Below are positions 45,701 through 55,723 of a stretch of 64,000 bases of DNA, piece by piece. The first letter of the stretch is position 1. Every line of letters starts with the position of its first letter. The notes below the pieces were generated by a model. The model did no database searches, was not told the DNA's origin, and saw nothing but the letters and a program-made list of their open reading frames with translations. The position numbers and the translations under genes are program-made. The DNA is from Clavaria fumosa. Its lineage: Eukaryota > Basidiomycota > Agaricomycetes > Agaricales > Clavariaceae. The stretch is from the NCBI GenBank assembly GCA_951802425.1, contig OX637803.1, forward strand, positions 2,852,001 to 2,916,000, given 5' to 3'.

Positions 45701-48700
45701 ATGCCTCTCAGGATGAAGTTACACAACATGCAAAAAAATTGCTCCTAAAATGTGCTTTTGCTTTAATTTCACATCAAGAATTATCTGCTCAGCAAGTGTG
45801 CTCTTATCTGATGGATTTTGAAGATCATTTCACCAGTCATGTTTTTAGGAATTTTTATTGGACTAGTTTTGAGTCTATTATTGACAGACAAGATCCAAGT
45901 CCAGAATGTAACTCAGACAAACCCTACATTCAGAATTATGATAGTGTTAATGATGAACCTTTTTGCAATGATCAAAATGACCAAGTTGTTCCTGTAATTG
46001 ATGAATCTGATGAGGTTTTTATTACAATGGACCGGAATGGTCAGGTCTTGGGTCATTCTTCTCAAGTTGTCTGCTATCAGCTTTGTGGTAATCTATTTTC
46101 AGACATGACTCTTTGGGATTTTATAGGTCAGGTTGATAAAGTGAGGTTCAAAAAGAAGAGAAATTGTGATGGAGATACAGGGAATCTTGATTTTGAATGT
46201 GATGACTCTGACCAGGGTGAACAAAATGAAAACAGTAGCTACTGCATGGATATTGATGACATGCTGGGTTCTATATCACGGAAGCGTCCTCAATGCTTTT
46301 TTTTACCTACTCACCCTGAGTATAAGACTCATTTTTTGCGAATTCGTCAGCCATTGACGAGATATGTTCCTGTACCAATTGGACCATCAATACCCCGTCG
46401 TGATCATGAGGTTTCGAAGGCAAGATATGCACGTCTTATGTTAATTCTTTTTAAACCATGGCATTCAGCTGCTGATTTAAGGAAGACAGGTCAGAGTTGG
46501 CATGAGGCATTTGTAGAGTATTGTAACACCTGTCCTAAGCAATTCCTCACAATAATGGATAACATGCAACTTTTACATGAGTGTAAAGACAGTCGTGATG
46601 ATCATTATGCTAATCGTCAGTCTCATAGATCTACTCAAGTCCCTGTTGAAATGACGCATGGTACAAACACTTTAGATGACTTTACAGGCAGTTTTGATGA
46701 TATTGACATCTTAGAACATTTAGATTCAATAGATTCATGTACCTCCATGAGGGTTGCAAATTCAATTGCAGAAGTGCAAGAATGTTTGCTTTATGCACAG
46801 GCTGGTCACATGTTCTCTGTAACACCTTTTCAAGGACTTCAAATGGATGCAATAAATATGAATCAGGCTGTAGAAGAAGTGCAGTTAATGCATGATTTTT
46901 TGGACCTTGAAGCTGTATGGGAAGAGGAATATCAGAAACGTCGTAATGCATGGAAGAATAAAAATACTCAAGATAATTCCAGCATCCCAACTGCAAGCTC
47001 AAGCGCTGACACTTCACTGATTCACAATGGCCCTACCATTCGTGAAGCTTCTGGATTCCTTGAACATGCTTCATCTACTACAGATAGTGTTGCTCCTACT
47101 ATCAGGCAAGACATTTCTGCTGTGAGTGTTGTGCCTCATATTTGTGTATCTGACATAATAAATCAATGGACATTGAATACAGAACAGGCTCGTGCCTTTC
47201 AGATCATTTCACAGCATAGTTTACAGAACCAGCCTGAGCCTTTACGAATGTACTTAGGAGGGGCAGGAGGTACAGGAAAATCACGGGTTATACAAGCTTT
47301 GAATGATTTCTTCACAAAATGTGGACAGTTAAGGAGGTTTCGGTTAGCTTCATATACTGGTGTAGCTGCTCGTAATATTTCTGGAATGACCTTACATGCT
47401 GCCTTGTCTTTTTCTCAACAAGGGAAGTATGGTTCTGCTACAAAGACTAATCGTGATCTTGTTGCTATGTGGGAAGGCGTTGACTACCTCTTCATTGATG
47501 AAGTTTCAATGATTGGCTGTAATTTCCTTCTACAAATTAGTGAGGCTCTCAATAAGGCAAAAGGTAATGCAACAGCATTTGGTGGAATAAATATTATACT
47601 GGCTGGGGATTTTGCACAATTGCCTCCAGTGTCACAAAGTCGTCTATTTAGTAGACTTGATACACGAACTATTGCTCAGGGTGGTACTAAAATTGGACAA
47701 AAAGCAATACTTGGTAAACTGTTGTGGCTATCTTTTAAGACTGTTGTGCTTTTAACATCTGTTATGAGACAATCAGGCCCAGAGAATGAGCAATTTGTAC
47801 AGTTGCTTGCTCGTCTTCGTGAAGGGAAATGCACTAGGAGTGATCATGCAATCCTCTCTTCTCGAATTATTCATGATGCTGCTGATATTAATTTTAATGA
47901 ACAACGTTGGAAAGATGCACCTATAATTGTCTCAAATAATGCGGTCAAAGATGCACTGAATATTCGAATGGCTTCTTCATTTGCACAGCAAACAAATCAA
48001 ACTCTTCATTGGTATCATTCATGTGACTCACGAGGAGGAAAGCAAGTGGTTGATGAAAGGTTGAAGGACAAGCTAGATGCCATGCACTCAGGCCAAACAA
48101 ATCAACGACTTGGCAAGATACCATTAGTCATTGGAATGCCAGTTATGATTTGCCAAAACTTTGATGTGCAAGGTGGCATCGTCAATGGCAGTACAGGCAT
48201 TTTGAGGAAAATAAGGTATATCAAAGATGACACTGGCAAAAGGTATCTTAAGTCATGTATTGTAGAAGTTAACAATATTAGTGAAAATTCTTTACCTCAT
48301 CTACCACCTCATTATGTTGCTGTATTGCCTGACAAAACAGATTTGAATTTTATTCATCCTCACTCTAAGAAGCGATGTCTGATCAAACGAACACAGGTCC
48401 CTATTTGTCCTGCATTTGCTATGACTGCTCATAAAGCACAGGGTCAATCCCTTCACACTGTGGTTATTGACCTCCAGAGCTGCAGAGGTACTGAAGCTCC
48501 TTATGTCATGGTATCTAGAGTTACATCCTTAAGTGGATTGGCTATTCTTCGACCATTTGATGCTGGAAAGATTTCTTGTCGTCAATCAGAAGATGTTCGA
48601 AGAGAGATGCATCGTTTACATGTTTTGAACTTGCAGACAATTACAATTTTTGGTAGCAGTGCAGAAGCAACACAAGCTATGCAGGAACTCCACACTCTGC

Positions 48701-49029
48701 AACATGAACGATGTCAAGGAGATCCAGGACAGGGCCATGTTGTCATTGATACAGATGACCTGCCTAATAACCGGCTACATCGACTTCAACAGCATCCATA
48801 TCAATTTGAAGGCAGTACTTTGAGATCTCGATTGACACAGTTACAAATGACTGTGTCTACTCCTGTCCCCTCAAACTCTGAGACAGATATTATGGAGCAA
48901 ACATTAAGTCTGGGCATGCAGCCTGAGACTGACCATGGTCCAACAGACTTTGGACCTTCTCGACCCCGGATCTCAAAACGTCTCCCCAATACAGTGGGAA
49001 GAACAAGCAAGCGACTTCGAATGGTTTAA
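42757..49029 (+). CDS. Helitron-type Rep-helicase B (RepHel), 2090 aa, single exon
   Basis: The start chosen is the first ATG in frame (MTSASASSSIPISV). A Ser-rich N-terminus is followed by a Cys-rich region (FTCASCAEACLC, then LSMCSTCARSVQ). Rep domain: EAQGRGTLHCHMLVW supplies HUH (H774/H776) and YYITDYISKSQ the catalytic Tyr pair (Y952/Y956). Helicase: LGGAGGTGKSR (about 1500-1508), LFIDEVSMIG, LAGDFAQLPPVSQ, TAHKAQGQSLHTVVID and YVMVSRVTSL. All key residues are present over the full length. Unlike RepHel A it has no introns and uses AT-rich codons, so the two are distant relatives. Expected role: rolling-circle transposition of Element B. Confidence 0.93.
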   Translation: MTSASASSSIPISVLSHSTSTSPSVATFFDGFERLSRASLLSSIHDHGVEHSDTASSEELRSLLTSHIAEGLCCNLTGPACMNICSDFHVSQSDSLEVQILQSLLYKIRLRPLRRLLSLRDIVYDPSSSLRQLRQVLRRHISSLRKGKQSQRQNMCDESILKAEWPNVVSSSLKDKLVQMFQKATSSESLAVFTCASCAEACLCSERKQLLASSINLELFRCPVLNGGGTRERFDNHTYLPELPEFHGVLQGLLLDLKGVTDLNTGDFKLSMCSTCARSVQKNKLPALALANQTFLGDVPDELKDLTPVEESMIARCRAKCFVVQLKEENQHLSLPGTQRGMKGHIIIYPQQPDKLVDVLPPSIEEIVTPICVIFVGSTPPSQDWLRRKAKPLCVRREKVRSALIWLQQHNPLYKHITINHSVLNSLSDEQILPFNIEHVLPNDTQECLTTGYDGNLNLESHVSAAQPQPDIPFQSVVITDVDGHATANELRAAAIRHVKTKGGAYIEIPHEPKPVNEFHNPGLFPLTYPSLFPYGIGGFEDPHRTTPLALRKHVKHLFNLADRRFQEHFSFLFTVFNILQRRSVLLHSSLKVKKASFNSVAADLVNVSFEAVHRVTECVSRGDCITANDDEERRVLRLMKEVNVVTTHVSGSSAARLAMRNEIRALMIKLGPPSFYITINPADVFNPIVKFLAGNDIDIDNLLPDQVPNYWEQAILVARNPAVAAKFFNLYMKAFISTILAFDPSYANIEGGILGVVNGYYGCVEAQGRGTLHCHMLVWVKGSLNPNEIRDRILEKNDVEFRDRLIAFLDDTISNSIPPDPDPNLVVPSTNHHPCSVRGVNTAHHTSPQDAKKFRQKDLHHLVKQCQLHTHSKTCYKYWKGPPNPKECRFSLDESNVRLSTSFDPETGQLCLRCLDGLVNNFNETILEAIRCNMDIKFIGSGTSAKAVLYYITDYISKSQLKAHIAFAALQRAVEKLGEFDASQDEVTQHAKKLLLKCAFALISHQELSAQQVCSYLMDFEDHFTSHVFRNFYWTSFESIIDRQDPSPECNSDKPYIQNYDSVNDEPFCNDQNDQVVPVIDESDEVFITMDRNGQVLGHSSQVVCYQLCGNLFSDMTLWDFIGQVDKVRFKKKRNCDGDTGNLDFECDDSDQGEQNENSSYCMDIDDMLGSISRKRPQCFFLPTHPEYKTHFLRIRQPLTRYVPVPIGPSIPRRDHEVSKARYARLMLILFKPWHSAADLRKTGQSWHEAFVEYCNTCPKQFLTIMDNMQLLHECKDSRDDHYANRQSHRSTQVPVEMTHGTNTLDDFTGSFDDIDILEHLDSIDSCTSMRVANSIAEVQECLLYAQAGHMFSVTPFQGLQMDAINMNQAVEEVQLMHDFLDLEAVWEEEYQKRRNAWKNKNTQDNSSIPTASSSADTSLIHNGPTIREASGFLEHASSTTDSVAPTIRQDISAVSVVPHICVSDIINQWTLNTEQARAFQIISQHSLQNQPEPLRMYLGGAGGTGKSRVIQALNDFFTKCGQLRRFRLASYTGVAARNISGMTLHAALSFSQQGKYGSATKTNRDLVAMWEGVDYLFIDEVSMIGCNFLLQISEALNKAKGNATAFGGINIILAGDFAQLPPVSQSRLFSRLDTRTIAQGGTKIGQKAILGKLLWLSFKTVVLLTSVMRQSGPENEQFVQLLARLREGKCTRSDHAILSSRIIHDAADINFNEQRWKDAPIIVSNNAVKDALNIRMASSFAQQTNQTLHWYHSCDSRGGKQVVDERLKDKLDAMHSGQTNQRLGKIPLVIGMPVMICQNFDVQGGIVNGSTGILRKIRYIKDDTGKRYLKSCIVEVNNISENSLPHLPPHYVAVLPDKTDLNFIHPHSKKRCLIKRTQVPICPAFAMTAHKAQGQSLHTVVIDLQSCRGTEAPYVMVSRVTSLSGLAILRPFDAGKISCRQSEDVRREMHRLHVLNLQTITIFGSSAEATQAMQELHTLQHERCQGDPGQGHVVIDTDDLPNNRLHRLQQHPYQFEGSTLRSRLTQLQMTVSTPVPSNSETDIMEQTLSLGMQPETDHGPTDFGPSRPRISKRLPNTVGRTSKRLRMV

Positions 49030-49451
49030 CTTGGTATGAATAGGAGTACCGTTGCCATTGTGACTGTGTTTTGGCTAATGCAACATTTCAGAAGTTATTA
49101 CGGCAGAAAATTTTCGTTGCTGTTCCTTTGCCAATCAAACAGGTCTAAGCAGCAAATAAGTCATTGCTGTACGTCATTGCCTTGTTTCATACATTGACAA
49201 CTGATCAGATTAGACCAAAACCAATTTCAGACTTCGACAACTTGGCAGCAACACACTTGTTGCCTTATCAACCAAGCTGTCTCTGGGCAGCGATGATCCA
49301 ACTCAGAAACATAATTATGCTTTTTTTTAATTAAAAAATTAGTAAGTCTGGCCTTCGTGTCACAGGTCATTTTCCCTCTGACTGGTCCTGCGACTTAGGG
49401 GTCTGAACACTTTGCTGTGACATCTAAGGTTTTCACAGTATATAACTCTGA
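49030..49451. other. Intergenic region, RepHel B to accessory gene
   Basis: AT-rich spacer with poly-T and poly-A runs near 49320-49340. It probably contains the terminator of RepHel B and the promoter of the next gene. Nothing else was seen. Confidence 0.45.
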
Positions 49452-50839
49452 ATGCAACAGCCTTGTGTTGCAACGACAATGGACTCCGACTTGTTCTATG
49501 GAAATCGTATTGATGATGGGACCTATGACTCTATTGTCTCTCAACTCAATGACATGGGCTCTTCTGCACTTGCACATGCTTCGTATCTCGAAGACTTCGT
49601 ACCTGAGGTTGGCTCTGGAGGCAACATCTCTTACAGACATCCATCTGATCATACCGAATTTTCTGCTTGCTTGTTTGGAGAAATCCAGCCATTCTCTACT
49701 GGTACTATTATTTCGGCAAAAGGAAACCATTGGCCTGGCCCAAAGAAAGATCAGGTATGTACAACCACAGCACAATTATTTATTTTCATTTTGCTAACAA
49801 TTGATGTATTCTCAAGCCTATCACCGACTCATCACCAGTGAAAGATGTCCTTGTCCTAGGGATGCCTACTCTAGCAACGGAGGAGCTTAGTGAACTGTTC
49901 AATGACCAAATTGGAACCCTGAATGAGCCACGTATTGTTGATGAAGCAGAGGAAATCAAGGATTCAAACAAGGTTTTACCTCCGTTTTGTTGTTTACTTT
50001 TCTTTGACTCACATTATGGACAAGTACAACGTTCGTGAATGGCTTCGACCCTCTACAACTGATCGGAGTAAAGCATTGGACCTTATTGCAGTCCATCTAC
50101 CATTAAAGTATGGGGTATGTGATTTAATTTTTAATGCCATGTATTGGTGTCAAACAGCATTGACAGGTTCCTGCAATCACAAAAGCTCCTTCTACTCCTG
50201 TTCGGATAACAAAGAAGCGTAAAAAGTCTGATATGACTTTAGATGGAGGATCTGATAATGAATCCCAACCAAATTTGCAAAGCAGTCTTGGAGCACCCAA
50301 TGGTATGTTGTTTGTAATAAATATGATCAGATTTTGACAACTATATCTTATCGTTTTTTTATAGCGGACCAAATATTTGTTGGTGCCTTTTATGACCCAA
50401 ATCTCCTTCCAGACCATTCAGGACCATATTTCCAACATGTCAATGCAAAATTACGACAACTTGACATTAGGGATATGGATGGCAATCTTATTCTACCATG
50501 GGATCTCTATACAAAACTCCGGCCTGGGTCCCTAGTCCTTGTAAATGCGACTCTCCATGTCTGGGTGTACATGGATCCTAAGGAGCCTAACAATATACGA
50601 AAGGTCGTATTCACTAATGTTTGCAATTTAAAATTAATAACAATTGAACCTTATAGACTTACCAAATCAATGCTCAAAGTGTTCGACTCCTTGCTGAATC
50701 AAACGAAGTCATCGAACCTATCATTGTTCCAAGTCTCCCACTTAACCCTGTAGTTGGTCCTTCATCGAAGGGTACCATTACCAGATCGAAAGTGGCCTTT
50801 GATGGCTTTGTTTCTCCTTCTAAAAGACGAGCTGTCTGA
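49452..50839 (+). CDS. Element B accessory protein, 368 aa, six exons, unknown function
   Basis: Exons 49452-49754, 49817-49972, 50025-50114, 50167-50302, 50365-50603 and 50657-50839 join in frame across 52-62 bp introns. An alternative ATG is at 49479. A polar, Lys-rich middle (TKKRKKSD) may be a nuclear localisation signal. The C-terminal half (DIRDMDGNLILPWDLYTKLRPGS in parts, then LVLVNATLHVWVYMD and TYQINAQSVRLLAE) resembles a conserved protein seen repeatedly in agaricomycete genomes near mobile elements. The alternating hydrophobic pattern suits an OB-like barrel. No biochemical role is established; single-strand DNA binding for RepHel is an inference. Confidence 0.72.
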
Positions 50840-51184
50840 TATTATATTTATTACTGAACAGTTATGCTTAACTTTACTTATATATTCCCTATGTCTCCTT
50901 AATTTATTTGGAGCTTACTTGCTCTATCTCAATACGCTAACTTATATGTTTTGCTTATTTATATGAATATATCCTTTCACCATATCTGTCCACCCAATAG
51001 TCTCACATTTGAAGAGATATCATCCACCTGCTCTCCTGTCACCACCTGTACTACCACCACACAGCCGCACTTCTGCCACTGTTCCTGGACTTTCTGCCAC
51101 CACCCGCCATGCACCCTGGTACTGCCGTCTGCCCCTGCTGCTCAGTCACCACTCTCTCCCCACATATATGCTGCAGTCCCCACT
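50840..51184. other. AT-rich then C-rich spacer
   Basis: No gene. From about 51020 it becomes rich in CCACC/CACCT, leading into the hairpin repeats. Confidence 0.4.
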
Positions 51185-51241
51185 CAACGGCCCAAGTCCC
51201 CCCCTTTGGTCTGTGACCATGGCAAGGGACTTGCGCCGTTG
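51185..51241. repeat. Hairpin repeat, copy 1
   Basis: CAACGGCCCAAGTC pairs with the complementary arm at the other end (one mismatch, GACTTGCGCCGTTG), loop TTGGTCTGTGACCAT. A second copy lies at 51548-51604. Confidence 0.7.
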
Positions 51242-51294
51242 CATGGCGGTATGAGCCCCTCCTGTCATCAGTTCCTGGCAGTTGACAGAGTAAA

Positions 51295-51400
51295 GTGAGA
51301 GAAAGAGGGGAGACAGAGATGGGGAGGGGGAGAGGGAGAGGGAGAGGGAGAGGGAAAGGGAGAGGGAGAGAGAGGGAAAGAGAGAGAGAGAGAGAGAAAG
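51295..51400. repeat. (GGGAGA)n purine microsatellite
   Basis: Almost pure GGGAGA/GAGA repeat on plus between the two hairpin copies. Open frames here are products of the repeat. Confidence 0.85.
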
Positions 51401-51547
51401 GGTGCCGCTGCCGCTGCCAGGGCCATCCTCATTACCATCCTTATTACTGTTTTTGTCCCTATCCTCATCACCATCCTCATCACCATCCTCCTCACCACAG
51501 CCGTCCCTGTTGCCATTGCCCCCATTGCCTGTGCTGCCGCACCCACT

Positions 51548-51604
51548 CAACGGCCCAAGTCCCCACCATTGGTCTGTGAGCATAGTGGGCGACTTGGGCC
51601 GTTG
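51548..51604. repeat. Hairpin repeat, copy 2
   Basis: Perfect 14-bp stem CAACGGCCCAAGTC / GACTTGGGCCGTTG around a loop containing TTGGTCTGTGA. Both copies are followed by CGGTATGAGCCC. Confidence 0.75.
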
Positions 51605-52681
51605 TATCACGGTATGAGCCCTTCATTGACATCATCAGTTGGGAATGGAAGATGAGAGAGGAAGGTGAGAGAGAGAAGAAAAACCCTGTACGAAAAAACC
51701 CTGTATGAAAAAAAAAAACTACAAAATCAGGCCGCGCACCACGACGACGTCCTCGCTCAACTCTGAGAGCATGCCCACGCTGGACACGCTGCGTGCGCAA
51801 GAGCGAGCATATCGTGGTCATCGCATCCCCCCGGTGCCTAAGTTGTGGTGCTTGCGAAGTCGGCGGCGTTCCCTTGCGTGTCCGCAACACGGCCGCCGTC
51901 CTTTTTTCCCGTCCCGCGCAATCATCCCCTTCACCGCCCAACATCCCAGAGTGTGCGTGGAGGCGCCATGGCATCAGTAACTGGTGTGCGACGAGTATTT
52001 CGGTTCAGGCCGACTAAGGTTGCCGTTTGGGGCCGGCTGCGGCAACAGCGGGAGATGGTTCGACGACAAGAGAGACGAGGAAGATGGGAGGCTGGGATGA
52101 TGCGGCGAGGACTGAGGTGATGCGGCGGGGACAGAGAGAAGTCGGGGGGTGGGCAGCGGTGATGTGGGCGACCTACTGCCGCACTGCTGCTGCCAGTCAA
52201 ATCAAAAAAAAAAGATAAAAAGGTAAGAGCACACCTACTGCTCATTATCATCCCTTGTGGTCATCCTCTTCACTGCTGTCACAATCCTTCATTGCCATCT
52301 ATTGTCATCCACTATCATCTTAGTAAAAATCAAAGAGAGTGAAAAAAAGCGACAGGTGCCGGTCGCTTGAGCAGGTCACAAGTGGTGTGACTTGGTGTAG
52401 GTAGGGGGCTCCCTGACATATTGAAAGGAGGACAGAACATCGGCCCTTCCCATCATCTGCGTTCCCGGGATCGAGTACTGCAGACGATGGGAGGACGATG
52501 GGAGGGTGATGAGGCGAGAAAATGAACAAACGAAGGCGGATAGCAAATTGTAAACAAATGTAAACAATGGACAATATGGTCTGATTCTGCCACAGCATTG
52601 CTTTGTCAGCATTACAACCCTGTTTATCACTTCCATCCCATTGTTTCTTCTCCTCTCCCTTCATCAAAAGCTTTTGGTATC
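51605..52681. other. Spacer with a GC-rich island upstream of the TET/JBP gene
   Basis: 51720-52200 is clearly GC-rich within the AT-rich element and looks like captured foreign sequence, but no gene was recognised in it. 52200-52680 returns to AT-rich and should hold the promoter of the next gene. Confidence 0.45.
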
Positions 52682-54395
52682 ATGGCTCCTAAAGATCTTG
52701 TAACTAGGCTTTATCTGTTGTAATGTATATTACATTGTGCTTAACAGTCTATTGTCTTTATAGACTGGAGATGGTGCCTTGGAAGTCATCTCCTCAGAAA
52801 TTTTTCAACTTCTTCTCCATATTGCTGTTGAGAGGGAACTCTCTACTACTTATGAAGAAGTTTCTGGAGGATTACCCAACCATGTGAGTACAATTTTAGT
52901 ACTTATTTGTAACAGTGGGTTTGGAAATGACCTGTTTATTAACTCCATAGATGGACATCTCAGGGAACACTGCTGATGATATTGTCACTCCAACTCCAGA
53001 AGAGGACTCTGGAGGTTTGCTCTCTGATTCTGTTCATAGATCCTCAGACCAGGTGAGCACATTTCTTGTAATTCATATTAGCCTTTCAATTGACCTCTTT
53101 GTTAATTCTACAGATGGACATGTCAGCCAAAGCTGCTGATTATAATATTGCTGTAACCCCACTCAAGAAGGCGAAATTACGAAGTAAAGTGAATCGAAAA
53201 CGAAAGCGCGATATTGAAAGGGCCTAGACCCATATCCAGTTCGGCCTTCGATTTTCAAGAAGCATGTTGTTGATTCAACTCCAATCCAATATGCTTTGGA
53301 TACTTCTCTTCTCAAAGTATCAATTCCTGGGTACATAGGTGTCAAGGAAGGGAAGGATGAGCATAGCCTTGGGTTTGGACTCAAGAGGTCTTATAGTCTG
53401 AAGGATTTGGTTGGTGAAGATTCCATTTTCAAATTCACATTAGTGGAATGGGATGGCCTGTAAGTCCCATTGCATATTATCTTACAGAAACTGATTATGG
53501 ACTTAAACATAGCACTGCTATCCCCCTCATTGATAGCAATCAATACATCAGGGCTGTCTTGGGAGGTCAACCAGAAGATCCCAACTGGGAACCTGTCCCT
53601 AGACAAGCAGCTTCTGATATGGTTCAAGCCAGGGGCTTGTGTACCTTCCACCCAAAGGAGTTGTCTCACAGAAGGGGAGAATATGCTGCATTAGCAATGG
53701 GTCCTTCATATGGTGGAGGACAACAGGTGCCTTGTAATCTGCAGGTCTCTGAAGTCAACAGGAAGGCACTGGAATTGCTCACCTCAAGCACTGCTATAAA
53801 AAGGATTGCAGGCTTTGCATCAAGTATGTATTTGTATTATGACTGAGTTTACTCTAATCATTCTCCAGGTCTCTTTGCTACATGGGCTCCAAAGCTTTAC
53901 AGCTACTATAAGGACCACCAAGAGGCACTCTATAACAACCACCCTACTTTGGTCAAGAATTTCTCAAACAGCATATGGACAACCTGCACTTTCAATTTTG
54001 GTCCCAGGACTGTTACTGTTGACCACTGTGACATTGCAAATTTGGCCTTTGGCTGGTGTGCTGTTACAGCCCTTGGAGATTTCAACCCACAACTAGGTGG
54101 ACATTTTGTGCTCTGGGACCTCAAGACTGTTATCCAATTTCCACCAGGATCTACTATCCTTATTCCCTCTGCAACATTTCGACATTCAAATGTGGATATT
54201 GCACCAGGTGACACCAGAATGTCTTTTACTCAATACACAGCTGGAGGTTTATTTCGATGGGTGGACTGTAATTTCCAGACCCTCTCAAACTTCAGGAATG
54301 ACCCAAATAATCAACTTGCTTATGATGAAGCTTCAAAACAGAGATGGCAGATGGGTTTAGGTCTCTTCTCTCATTTACATGATCTTGTTAAGTAA
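52682..54395 (+). CDS. TET/JBP-like 2-oxoglutarate/Fe(II) dioxygenase, 451 aa, seven exons
   Basis: Exons 52682-52699, 52764-52883, 52951-53052, 53114-53183, 53228-53459, 53537-53823 and 53869-54395 sum to 1356 nt with no stop; introns 44-77 bp, all GT..AG. A basic segment (KKAKLR) precedes the core, then VEWDGLNQYIRAVLGGQPED, RIAGFAS, LFATWAPKLYSYY and FNFGPRTVTVDHCDIANLAF. Fe ligands by family pattern: H329 and D331 (HCD) and H382 (FRHSN); R393 (DTRMSFTQY) would bind 2-oxoglutarate. The tail QYTAGGLFRWVD is typical of agaricomycete TET/JBP proteins. Known members oxidise 5-methylcytosine and are expanded with KDZ transposons; here the neighbour is a RepHel. No lesion is seen. Confidence 0.88.
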
Positions 54396-54508
54396 TATAC
54401 ATATGCCATCTGGGTACTAGTATGTCACATACTTAATGTGCAATTGTATGCTCTTTGTGGTCACGTTGTGGGTCAGATTTCTCACATTGCAGTTGTTATG
54501 TTAGCGGG

Positions 54509-55723
54509 CTGTGCCGTGCCATACGGCCTTATGCCTTATGAGATATGTGTCAGTCATAATTGAAGCGAAATGAACGGAGTGCAAGATGAGACGCGGGACA
54601 CGGGCAATCGACCAGGACCGAATTCCCACACTCACTCCGTGAGTGCGTCGACATCCACAGTGACTATCACTCAAGCAGAACCCCTTCCCCATCGCCTTAA
54701 GCTGGTGCAAGAACACTGGGATGGACCTGCGGACGCGTCCTGAATGTCATCATACTCTTTGACCTCGCCCTCTGGACGACCCCTTCCTTCGCTCCAAGCC
54801 TCGCAGAGTCAGCTCGTAACAGCTACCAATCAGCTCCTACCGAACTATCCGAGCTGTCGCAGACCAGGTGCTCGCGCCTCGACGTGTTTCCTTATGGTAG
54901 TGCCTCCGGCATTTGTGGAGGCCTGCAGCTTCGGTGCAAACTGCCGGTGTTACGTCACTGTGAAGAGGTTCTCGCCATCGCTATACTTTCAATCTAATCA
55001 TAATTAGGTAGGGCCTGTATTCATTCCGAATATAGTGGTGGCGAGGACATCGTGGTCTACAAGTCGGGAGATACCGAGAACAGACTGTTAACGGAGGCAA
55101 CGACCTGTCTCTCCTGCAGGCTTAGCCGTGCGCGCTCGATGACCCCCAGGACAGCTGCAAGATCAAGGGAACCTTCCTGGAGCTCGGAATGGCTGCGCGG
55201 CATTTCGCAATGCCGCCTCCGGCACCGCATCCGCGCTCTCCAGGGGCTGGGCGTGCGGCGGCTGTGGGTCGGCAGCGCGAGATGCCAACGCTGCCGCTGG
55301 CGATGCCCGGTGCCCACTATCCGGAGGCTCGCGCAGCGTTGAGACGCGAGAAGAGACGCGGCTCCCACGGCCGCGATGGCGGCGCGGAATGACCTCCGGC
55401 AGACTAGAAGGCCCGGTGAGGCTGGAATGCGGTCGGGAGTGCAGACGAAGAGGACACGCTACCTTCGGGGACCACGTCTATGGCACAGGGCCCGCCTGCG
55501 TGACCGCGGGGGTCGGGTGGCGGCGGTGGGGTCTGCGGCGTGCCGCTAGAGAATTTCGTGCCTGAGAGGCGTCCCGCATTGATTGAAGATGCATACACCA
55601 GGAGGGACATGATGGACGTACCAGAAAACGGGAACGGGGATGGGAGGTGGGAAGGCCCCAGCTCGCCTCTTTCCAGTCCTGAGACAGCTGCGGGCTGCGG
55701 ATCGTAGGGAGGAGATGCTCGTG
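54509..55723. other. GC-richer region, no firm gene
   Basis: Composition returns to host-like. A plus frame from the ATG at 54570 (MNGVQDETRDTGNRPGPN) runs about 58 codons, and another frame stays open from there to about 55000, so a small spliced gene is possible, but no domain is recognised. 55040-55720 on minus is open in pieces and may be the C-terminal region of the membrane protein gene that follows. Confidence 0.35.

Larger units (their letters stand above)
42178..54508 (+). mobile_element. Element B: candidate RepHel element carrying a TET/JBP gene
   Basis: A 12.3-kb AT-rich block with three co-oriented genes (RepHel B, a 368-aa protein, a TET/JBP-like dioxygenase). CCCGCTAAC at the left and GTTAGCGGG at the right match as inverted ends and coincide with the composition change at both sides; hairpins lie at both ends (42178-42198, and GCCGT/ACGGC at 54513-54527). 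No target duplication was found, as for Helitrons. The canonical TC/CTRR ends were not found either. The limits are therefore an inference. Confidence 0.55.

Noticed and set aside
51295..51580. Arg/Glu- and Ser/Pro-rich frames
   Set aside because: Produced by the purine microsatellite and CCTCAT repeats.
53184..53227. TAG stop and frameshift in the TET/JBP gene
   Set aside because: A 44-bp GT..AG intron removes the stop and restores the frame exactly.
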